NCBI GenBank assembly: GCA_944332375.1
Contig: CALVJU010000090.1
Span: 1-12,046 of the forward strand
Reading direction: 5' to 3'
Source: an uncultured Bacilli bacterium
GTDB lineage: Bacteria; Bacillota_I; Bacilli_A; RF39; UBA660
DNA: 12,046 bases
Translations under genes and position numbers: made by a program
Notes under the pieces: model-generated
What the model saw: the letters and a program-made list of their open reading frames with translations, nothing else
Databases searched by the model: none
What the model was told of the DNA's origin: nothing
Shown here: positions 7,142-12,046 of the stretch, in pieces
How positions within the stretch are numbered: the first letter of the stretch is position 1
Layout of the letters: each line of letters begins with the position of its first letter

Positions 7142-7758
7142 ATGGGTAAGTTTTTATATCATATAAAAAAATATTATAAGTATGCAGTATATTCTGCTAA
7201 AGCAGAATTAAAATGTGAAGTGGTAGTGTGAAATTAATTAGTAGTAATCGCTCTATTGTCACAAAAGTATATATACCAAAATATATTTTATTAATTTCTA
7301 AATCTTTCAAATACTTATTTAAATTATTTATTTCTTTTGTATTGGTATTTCTTTTGATGATTGTTTTTAAAGTGCCTTTTACTTGGCATATTTTATGGGT
7401 AATTCCAATTCTTTTGGTCTTATATATAGTTAGTTTAGGAATGGCGATGATATTATTACATTTTGGAATTTATGTAGAAGACTTATATAATGTCGTTAAT
7501 ATTGTGTTACGATTGATGTTTTATTTATCTGGTGTGTTTTATAATATTAGGACGAGAGTACCAAGTCCTTATAATGCTTTTTTACTTAGAATGAATCCTG
7601 TGGCTTTTTTGATGGATGAGTTTCGAAAAGTATTATTAGAAGGTAGAATGCCTAGCTTTGTCGGATTGGGTTTTTGGTTGATAGTAGGTCTTCTCCTTTG
7701 TATGATTGGTATTAAAATCATTCATAAATATGAGAATAGTTATGCGAAGGTGATTTGA
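7142..7758 (+). pseudogene. TagG-like ABC-2 permease of the polymer exporter, disrupted by an internal out-of-frame deletion
   Basis: A strong ribosome site (GAGGTGGGG, 7132-7140) and ATG 7142 open a frame reading MGKFLYHIKKYYKYAVYSAK then AELKCEV, the usual start of teichoic-acid/polysaccharide exporter permeases. It stops at TGA 7229. The family resumes in another frame at SVKLISSNRSIVTKVYIPKY (from 7225) and runs to 7758 with a normal C-terminus (ENSYAKVI). In intact relatives, from memory, about 55-60 residues lie between these blocks and contain the first two membrane helices and the FIGLTMW segment; here they are missing and the frame is shifted. The junction lies near 7222-7226, between two copies of TGTGAA (7214-7219 and 7227-7232). 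TagG with TagH flips the finished polymer across the membrane, so this product should not work. Sequence or assembly error is the main alternative. Confidence 0.8.
7228..7758 (+). CDS. Remaining open frame of the permease: C-terminal ABC-2 fragment
   Basis: 176 residues from GTG 7228, the part of the disrupted permease that stays open. It holds about four hydrophobic membrane segments (around residues 30-50, 52-76, 88-106 and 145-166) and the family's PSPYNAFLLRMNPVAFLMDEFR loop split over residues about 112-134. The GTG overlaps the TGA of the 5' fragment (GTGA at 7228-7231), so re-initiation could make this piece. It lacks the first two helices and would not be a normal half-exporter. Its TGA overlaps the ATG of the ATPase gene by one base, so coupling to that gene may persist. 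This entry is the 3' portion of the pseudogene above. Confidence 0.55.
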   Translation: MKLISSNRSIVTKVYIPKYILLISKSFKYLFKLFISFVLVFLLMIVFKVPFTWHILWVIPILLVLYIVSLGMAMILLHFGIYVEDLYNVVNIVLRLMFYLSGVFYNIRTRVPSPYNAFLLRMNPVAFLMDEFRKVLLEGRMPSFVGLGFWLIVGLLLCMIGIKIIHKYENSYAKVI

Positions 7759-8498
7759 TGAAAAAAAATATTGCAATTACAGTTCAGAATTTACATATTC
7801 AATATAAAGGATTAAAGAAATACTCTATTAAAAAATCGTTATTGAAAAGAAAAGCATCCAAGTTAGAGACTTTTGAAGCATTACATGGTATTTCTTTTGA
7901 GGTAGAAACAGGTCGTATTGTTGGTATTATTGGACGAAATGGAAGTGGAAAAAGTACGTTATTAAGAGCATTAGCTGGAGTTTTTTCGCCAGATATCGGA
8001 ACGATTGATTTACATCATAATACAGTATCATTGCTTTCTATTGGAGTAGGTTTTCAAAATCAGCTGACAGGATATGAAAATATTTATTTGGCTGGTATGT
8101 TATTAGGGTTTACAGAAAAGCAAATTCAAGAAAAAGAAGAAGAAATTATTCAGTTCGCTGATATTGGTGATTTTATTTATAAGCCAGTAAAAACTTATTC
8201 ATCAGGGATGTATTCAAAATTAGCATTTGCCATTACTGCAATTTTAGAAACAGATATTATGCTAGTTGATGAAGTATTATCGGTAGGTGATGCTGCGTTT
8301 AAGGTGAAAAGCTATAATAAGATGAAAGAATTGATTTCTGATGAGCATCGTACTGTAGTGATTGTTTCGCATGTAATACCAACGTTACGAGAATTATGTG
8401 ACGAAGTGATTTGGTTACATGATGGAGTGATTAAGATGATTGGAAAAACAGATGAAGTATTAGATCAATATGAATTATTTATGACAGGAAAGAAGTAG
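7758..8498 (+). CDS. tagH: TagH-like ABC transporter ATP-binding protein for polymer export
   Basis: 246 residues from ATG 7758, preceded by AAGGTGA (7747-7753). All nucleotide-binding motifs are present: Walker A GRNGSGKST (59-67), Q-loop region GVGFQNQLTG, signature SSGM (148-151; degenerate, typical for TagH/KpsT-type exporters), Walker B IMLVDE (Asp 171, catalytic Glu 172), D-loop SVGD and H-loop His 205. The N-terminal VQNLHIQYKGLKKYS followed by a basic KKSLLKRKASKLE insert is the TagH/Wzt/RfbB pattern before Walker A. It lacks the long C-terminal extension of Bacillus subtilis TagH, so it is the short form. It should pair with the permease just upstream to energise polymer flipping. 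The ATPase looks intact while its partner is broken, so it may be orphaned, work with another permease, or show that the damage is recent. Confidence 0.93.
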   Translation: MKKNIAITVQNLHIQYKGLKKYSIKKSLLKRKASKLETFEALHGISFEVETGRIVGIIGRNGSGKSTLLRALAGVFSPDIGTIDLHHNTVSLLSIGVGFQNQLTGYENIYLAGMLLGFTEKQIQEKEEEIIQFADIGDFIYKPVKTYSSGMYSKLAFAITAILETDIMLVDEVLSVGDAAFKVKSYNKMKELISDEHRTVVIVSHVIPTLRELCDEVIWLHDGVIKMIGKTDEVLDQYELFMTGKK

Positions 8499-8506
8499 GG
8501 ATAGTA

Positions 8507-9937
8507 GTGAAAAAGAAGAAAAAATATGGAAAATATCTTTTACGAGTATTGGCTATCGTATATTGTCTCATTTATTTTCTTTTTGTAGGAATGGTGTTTT
8601 ATTTTAATGTAGTTCCTGATAAATATTTATGGCCAGTATTGTTGGTAGTAACATTATTTTCTATTATTGTAGAATGTTTTATATGGCATCCAAAGATAAA
8701 GAAAATATGGAAACGTATTGCGATAGTGATAGCTTTTTTATTAATGATTATTTATGTAGTGGGAATTTATTATATGGTTGTGACGATACGATTTATGCAA
8801 AAGTTAGATGATGTTAAAACTCAAGAAACAGAATACTATGTTATAGTACATAAAGATTCTGAAATTCAAAAGAAGAGTCAATTATCTAAACAGTCGATGA
8901 AAATGTTAGAATCAAAGAGTGAATTAGATCAAAAAGCAGTGAAGGAACTGAAGAATAAATATCAACCCAAAATGGATATTGTTGATAATATTAATGAGTT
9001 AGAACAAAGTATCAAAGAACAGGAATTGGTATTTATGAGTCGTACGTTATATACGATGATGAGTGAAAAGCCATATCAGATAGATGATGATACGAAAATT
9101 ATTGATAAGATTAAAGTATATAAGAAAATTGATGAAATCAAAAAGAAAACAAACAGCTTGGATGAACCTTTTCATATTTATATTAGTGGTACAGATAGTG
9201 CTGGTACGATTTCTGATATGGCACGTAGTGATGTTAATATGATTGTTACAGTAAATCCTAAAACAAATCAAATATTATTAACATCGATTCCTAGAGATTA
9301 TTATGTGACGTTACATACGAGTGGGGTAAAAGATAAGTTAACACATGCTGGAGTATATGGATTGAGTGAAAGTATTATGACCATTCAAGATTTACTAGAA
9401 ATTGAAATTCCTTATTATGTGCATGTTAATTTTACTACATTGATTCAATTAGTAGATGCGATTGGTGGAATTGATGTAGTATCTGATACGACATTTCAAA
9501 CACATGGTATGGGTGTAAAATATACGTTTTATGCTGGTGTAAATCATTTAGATGGAAAACGTGCTTTAGCATTCTCAAGAGAGAGAAAATCGTTTGCTGA
9601 TGGTGATAAGAAACGAGTTCAAAATCAACAAAAAGTATTAGAAGCAATATTAAATAAAGCAATGTCAAGCACTTCTATATTGACGAATTATACGCAGATT
9701 TTAAATACACTACAATCTAGTTTCCAAACGAATTTTACACAACAAGATATGACTTATTTTATTAAAAAGCAATTAAATGATATGAAGCCTTGGACTATTA
9801 CAATGATTCATTTAGATGGTACAAGTTCTTATCAGAATACGTATACTTATGGCAGTCAAAAGTTGTATGTTATGTTACCTGATATGAATTCTATTTTACA
9901 AGCGAAAGAAAACATAAAACAAGTAACAAAAGAATAA
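8507..9937 (+). CDS. LytR-CpsA-Psr (LCP) family glycopolymer-peptidoglycan ligase
   Basis: 476 residues from GTG 8507, with AGGGA (8497-8501) overlapping the end of the ATPase gene. Three hydrophobic segments (about 10-33, 41-60 and 70-92) anchor it, followed by a charged linker rich in Lys/Gln (about 95-215) and an extracellular LCP domain (about 220-385). LCP enzymes move teichoic acid, capsule or similar polymers from the undecaprenyl lipid to peptidoglycan. The key Arg/Asp residues that hold the lipid pyrophosphate are visible: ARSDV (R240, D242), SIPRD (R263, D264) and FSRER (R358, R360), with the DGKRALAFSRER motif before them. Most LCP proteins have one N-terminal helix, so the three-helix anchor is less common, as in CpsA-like members. 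It is the last operon gene and is closed by a terminator. Its polymer is probably the one built by the upstream enzymes. Confidence 0.93.
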   Translation: MKKKKKYGKYLLRVLAIVYCLIYFLFVGMVFYFNVVPDKYLWPVLLVVTLFSIIVECFIWHPKIKKIWKRIAIVIAFLLMIIYVVGIYYMVVTIRFMQKLDDVKTQETEYYVIVHKDSEIQKKSQLSKQSMKMLESKSELDQKAVKELKNKYQPKMDIVDNINELEQSIKEQELVFMSRTLYTMMSEKPYQIDDDTKIIDKIKVYKKIDEIKKKTNSLDEPFHIYISGTDSAGTISDMARSDVNMIVTVNPKTNQILLTSIPRDYYVTLHTSGVKDKLTHAGVYGLSESIMTIQDLLEIEIPYYVHVNFTTLIQLVDAIGGIDVVSDTTFQTHGMGVKYTFYAGVNHLDGKRALAFSRERKSFADGDKKRVQNQQKVLEAILNKAMSSTSILTNYTQILNTLQSSFQTNFTQQDMTYFIKKQLNDMKPWTITMIHLDGTSSYQNTYTYGSQKLYVMLPDMNSILQAKENIKQVTKE

Positions 9938-9962
9938 TACCCATCCCAGGGTATTTTCTTTT
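9936..9962 (+). terminator. Intrinsic terminator closing the surface-polymer operon
   Basis: AATACCC (9936-9942), loop ATCCCA, GGGTATT (9949-9955), then TTCTTTT. The first arm begins in the LCP stop codon. From the stop codon on, 22 of 23 bases equal the terminator after spoVS (572-594 against 9935-9957). Confidence 0.9.
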
Positions 9963-9971
9963 CGCATTTCA

Positions 9972-10001
9972 TTTACAAATCCACATAAAATTTAGTATAA
10001 T
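9972..10001 (+). promoter_or_regulatory. Promoter of the AI-2E family gene
   Basis: TTTACA (9972-9977; five of six) and TATAAT (9996-10001; perfect), 18 bp apart. It starts just beyond the operon terminator and 21 bases before the ATG, so the downstream gene is transcribed separately from the polymer operon. Confidence 0.75.
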
Positions 10002-10021
10002 AAATAAAGAGGTGAACTGGC

Positions 10022-11176
10022 ATGTTTCGTAAACATTTTAATAGTAAAAAAATCGACATAGAAAATGTCAATGGCGTTCTTAGCCTGACCAACAAAATAC
10101 TAAAAATCGCATATATTTTAATTGTCATTATTGCAATCTATGCGATTACATTAATCGGAAAAGAGTGGAACGTTTTACAATTTTTCTTAACCGTAATACG
10201 TATTCTAGCTCCATTATTTGTCGGAATTGTCATTGCTTGGTTATTCAATCCCTTTGTCACATGGTTGCAGAAGAGGGGAGTGCGCCGAGGAATTGGAACC
10301 GCCGTTACTTACTTTTTAATTTTCAGTATTCTTTATGTTATGATGCAAGCGATTATTCCAATGTTGATTTATCATATTAATGACTTCGTAAAAACACTAC
10401 CAGATATTTTTAATACAGTTAAAATATGGATTGAAGATCTTTTTGCTCGGGCAGGAAATTTGATCAACATGGATACGAAAGGTGTACAACAAGATATCTT
10501 CCGCGAGATAGAAACTTTTGGAACGGGTCTTACTAAAGGCTTACCACAGATGACAATCAATTTTGTTACTTCTGTTTTTTCTGGAGCAGGTGTGATTGTG
10601 ATCGGATTGATCATTGGTTTTTATTTCTTGCTTACCTTTGATAATGCCAGTGATAGTATCTTTGAACTAGTTCCGAAAAAATATCGTAAAGAGACGAAAG
10701 ATTTATTCCATGCCGTCGATACTTCTTTACAACGTTATGTAAGAGGAGCCTTGATTGATTGTACGGCTGTCTTTGTTGTCACGAGTATTGGTTTATGGAT
10801 CGTAGGTTTACAATCTCCATTATTATTTGGCTTATTTTGTGGAATCACCAATATCATCCCTTATGCAGGACCATACATTGGAGGATTTCCAGCAGTGATT
10901 GTCGGGTTTGCGGAAGATCCGATGATTGGACTATTCACATTACTTGTCATTGTAGTCATTCAATTTGTGGAAGGAAACTTCTTCCAACCATTGATTATGA
11001 GCAAGACAACTAAACTACATCCTGTTACCATTATGGTTGGCCTTTTGGTCTTTGGACATTTCTGGGGAATTTTAGGAATGGTAGTATCAACACCAATTAT
11101 TACCTCATTAAAATCAATTTTTATGTATTTTGATGAAAAATATGATATACTAGAAACATCTGAAAGCGAAGAATAA
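10022..11176 (+). CDS. AI-2E family transporter (PF01594 membrane protein)
   Basis: 384 residues, the usual length of the family, with ATG 10022 after GAGGTG. Eight or so hydrophobic segments are visible: two near the N-terminus (about 27-47 and 52-76), one near 92-116, one near 184-207 after a soluble middle region, and a cluster from about 240 on. Diagnostic motifs are NIIPYAGPYIGG, the segment QFVEGNFFQP, and LHPVTIMVGLLVFG followed by FWGILGMVVSTP. The family was named for the Escherichia coli autoinducer-2 exporter TqsA, but members also include Na+/H+ antiporters and proteins of unknown substrate; I would not claim AI-2 here. Third codon positions are richer in C than in the operon before it, so it reads like core genome. 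Its stop codon forms the first pairs of the T-box stem downstream. Confidence 0.9.
   Translation: MFRKHFNSKKIDIENVNGVLSLTNKILKIAYILIVIIAIYAITLIGKEWNVLQFFLTVIRILAPLFVGIVIAWLFNPFVTWLQKRGVRRGIGTAVTYFLIFSILYVMMQAIIPMLIYHINDFVKTLPDIFNTVKIWIEDLFARAGNLINMDTKGVQQDIFREIETFGTGLTKGLPQMTINFVTSVFSGAGVIVIGLIIGFYFLLTFDNASDSIFELVPKKYRKETKDLFHAVDTSLQRYVRGALIDCTAVFVVTSIGLWIVGLQSPLLFGLFCGITNIIPYAGPYIGGFPAVIVGFAEDPMIGLFTLLVIVVIQFVEGNFFQPLIMSKTTKLHPVTIMVGLLVFGHFWGILGMVVSTPIITSLKSIFMYFDEKYDILETSESEE
11123..11151 (+). promoter_or_regulatory. Possible promoter of the T-box transcript inside the end of the AI-2E gene
   Basis: TATACT (11146-11151; five of six) would place the start near 11158, about 16 bases before the first T-box helix, which is the normal arrangement. 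The -35 at 17 bp (11123-11128) is poor. Read-through from the AI-2E promoter is the alternative, since no terminator separates the genes. Confidence 0.4.
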
Positions 11177-11357
11177 GAGATATAGATCATACGATTCATT
11201 TTCAAAGAGAGTCTATGGGTGGTGGAAATAGATAAATGAAAGGATGATTTGCTCCTCTTAGAGTGTAAGAAAACCTTACCGGGGTTACCCGTTATCATAA
11301 TTAAGAACAAATAGGATGGTACCGCGTAATTCGCTCCTAGCTTTACGTGGTTTTTTA
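11174..11357 (+). promoter_or_regulatory. T-box riboswitch leader, probably tRNA-Ala specific
   Basis: The T-box sequence AGGATGGTACCGCG (11313-11326) is plain. Stem I can be traced: base helix TAAGAG (11174-11179) with CTCTTA (11255-11260), then ATCAT (11186-11190) with ATGAT (11244-11248), then TTCATTT (11195-11201) with AAATGAA (11234-11240). The distal part has AGAGAG and GGGTGGTGG, as expected for the interdigitated loops. Between the two lower helices the specifier loop reads TTGCTC, with GCT (11251-11253), an alanine codon. The base after it is C instead of the usual purine. The variable T in TGGT (11317-11320) pairs with an A discriminator base, as in tRNA-Ala. Stem III is GTAAG/CTTAC (11265-11279). 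Uncharged tRNA-Ala would stabilise the antiterminator and allow transcription of the two genes that follow, the second being alaS. Confidence 0.92.
11321..11357 (+). terminator. T-box-controlled intrinsic terminator
   Basis: ACCGCGTAA (11321-11329) pairs with TTACGTGGT (11343-11351), with one G-T pair, followed by TTTTTT (11351-11356). The first arm contains the 3' half of the T-box sequence, so the antiterminator and this hairpin exclude one another. Confidence 0.88.
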
Positions 11358-11379
11358 TTGGAAAGAAAGAGGGAATGAA

Positions 11380-11937
11380 ATGAAACTAAAAGAAACAACT
11401 CCACATATTTATTTAATTTGTGGTCGTGCTCGTCATGGAAAAGATGAGATTGCTAAAGCAATTCAAGAATATTATAAACAGAAAGAAATGGATACGATGA
11501 ATTTACGTTATGCCCATTATATTAAAGAATATGCGAAAAATATTACCGATTGGGATGGGAGAGAAGAGACCAAACCTAGAGCACTATTACAAATGCTTGG
11601 TACCGATATCATTCGTAAGAGAATTGATCCGGATTTATTTATTCATCGTATGATTGATGATGTAGCGGTATATGGGTATTTCTTTGATGTGATTACAGTC
11701 TCTGATGGACGTTTTGTCGATGAAGTTGTGAAGTTGAAAAAAGCATATCCCAATACCATTGTGATTCATGTATATCGACCAGATTTTGAGAGTGGGTTAA
11801 AGAAAGAAGAACTGGCTCATGCGACTGAACATGGATTAGATGATTTCCATGATTATGATTATGAGATTACTAATGATGGCTCATTAGAAGAATTAAGAAA
11901 GAAAGTCTTTGATATATTAGAAAGGATTGAAAAGTAA
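11380..11937 (+). CDS. Deoxynucleoside monophosphate kinase-like protein (T4 gp1 type)
   Basis: 185 residues from ATG 11380, with AGAGGG (11368-11373) in front; the open frame reaches back to 11347, but that part lies in the T-box terminator. A P-loop GRARHGKD (15-22) opens the protein. The later blocks RALLQMLGTDII, the strand ending in SDGRFVDE, VIHVYRP and ITNDGSLEEL match, in order, blocks I remember from phage T4 deoxynucleotide kinase gp1 (LMQALGTDLI, PDTRQDHE, VIHVVRP, ITNDGSLEEL). That enzyme phosphorylates dNMPs to dNDPs. The full active-site set cannot be confirmed by eye, so substrate is open. It is the first gene after the alanine T-box and its stop overlaps the alaS start by one base, so it must be co-transcribed and probably coupled with alaS. 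A link between this kinase and alanine supply is not obvious. Confidence 0.75.
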   Translation: MKLKETTPHIYLICGRARHGKDEIAKAIQEYYKQKEMDTMNLRYAHYIKEYAKNITDWDGREETKPRALLQMLGTDIIRKRIDPDLFIHRMIDDVAVYGYFFDVITVSDGRFVDEVVKLKKAYPNTIVIHVYRPDFESGLKKEELAHATEHGLDDFHDYDYEITNDGSLEELRKKVFDILERIEK

Positions 11938-12046
11938 TGAAAGATTTAAAGAAGTTATATACAGATTTTTTTGTGAGTAAGGGACATGCATTGATTCCTT
12001 CTGCTCCAATTATTCCAGAGAATGATCCAACTTGTTTATTTAATAC
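11937..12046 (+). CDS. alaS: Alanyl-tRNA synthetase, N-terminal fragment cut by window end
   Basis: 36 complete codons are visible. LKKLYTDFFVSKGHALIPSA then PIIPENDPTCLFNT is the start of the class II catalytic core of AlaRS: the FF-SKGH helix followed by the motif 1 strand with P-NDP--LF, normally continued by TAGM. AlaRS charges tRNA-Ala with alanine in the cytoplasm. The ATG shares its A with the last base of the kinase stop codon. The T-box at 11174-11357, with an alanine specifier, is the expected control for this gene, and gene and riboswitch support each other's assignment. Nothing can be said about the editing or C-terminal domains. Confidence 0.93.
   Translation, partial: MKDLKKLYTDFFVSKGHALIPSAPIIPENDPTCLFN

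Noticed and set aside
7142..7231. Programmed ribosomal frameshift joining the two permease pieces
   Set aside because: A frameshift would not restore the missing membrane helices, and no slippery run with a following hairpin is visible at the junction.
9047..9668. Two minus-strand open frames inside the LCP gene
   Set aside because: His/Ile-rich antisense shadows without ribosome sites or family likeness.
10960..11310. 116-residue minus-strand open frame over the AI-2E end and T-box
   Set aside because: It crosses a clear plus-strand riboswitch and gene end; composition is that of an antisense shadow.
1..12046. CRISPR arrays, insertion sequences, tRNA or rRNA genes
   Set aside because: No regularly spaced repeats, transposase-like proteins, terminal inverted repeats or cloverleaf sequences were seen on either strand.

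Overview
The window looks like chromosome of a low-GC, spore-forming Bacillota. Evidence is a spoVS gene, a T-box leader in front of alaS, strong AGGAGG-type ribosome sites and very AT-rich codon use. A gut Erysipelotrichia (Coprobacillus-like) host is my best guess, but that is inference. UGA is used as a stop, so the code is the ordinary one. Every supported gene lies on the plus strand.

Layout. (1) 1-600: a gene-free leader with several inverted repeats, then spoVS and its terminator. (2) 600-1000: a control module made of a small XRE-type regulator (690-929) and three related operator-like palindromes, one before the gene and two after it. The latter two sit on a near-consensus promoter (TTGACG, 17 bp, TATAAT) that drives the following operon. 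(3) 1003-9937: a long, tightly packed operon for an anionic cell-surface polymer. It holds three different CDP-glycerol glycerophosphotransferase-family enzymes (PF04464, TagF/TagB-like), a two-part HAD-type protein (COG5610-like), a TagG-like exporter permease that is broken by an internal out-of-frame deletion, an intact TagH-like exporter ATPase, and an LCP (LytR-CpsA-Psr) ligase that would attach the polymer to peptidoglycan. It ends at a terminator almost identical to the one after spoVS. (4) 9972-11176: an AI-2E-family membrane protein with its own promoter. (5) 11174-12046: an alanine T-box riboswitch controlling a gene for a T4 gp1-like deoxynucleoside monophosphate kinase and, overlapping it by one base, the start of alaS, which runs off the window.

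How it fits together. The PF04464 enzymes would build or decorate a polyol-phosphate polymer at the inner membrane face, TagGH would export it and the LCP protein would anchor it. No CDP-glycerol or CDP-ribitol synthase (TagD/TarI) and no lipid-linked initiator (TagO/TagA) is present, so precursors and the primed lipid must come from elsewhere. As read, the permease lacks about its first two membrane helices, so export through this locus should fail unless a second TagG-type permease exists, the junction is a sequence error, or the lesion is reversible. The most interesting points are the regulator with its helically phased operators, the broken permease beside a glycosyltransferase fusion that also looks cut short, and the twin terminators that bracket the module.
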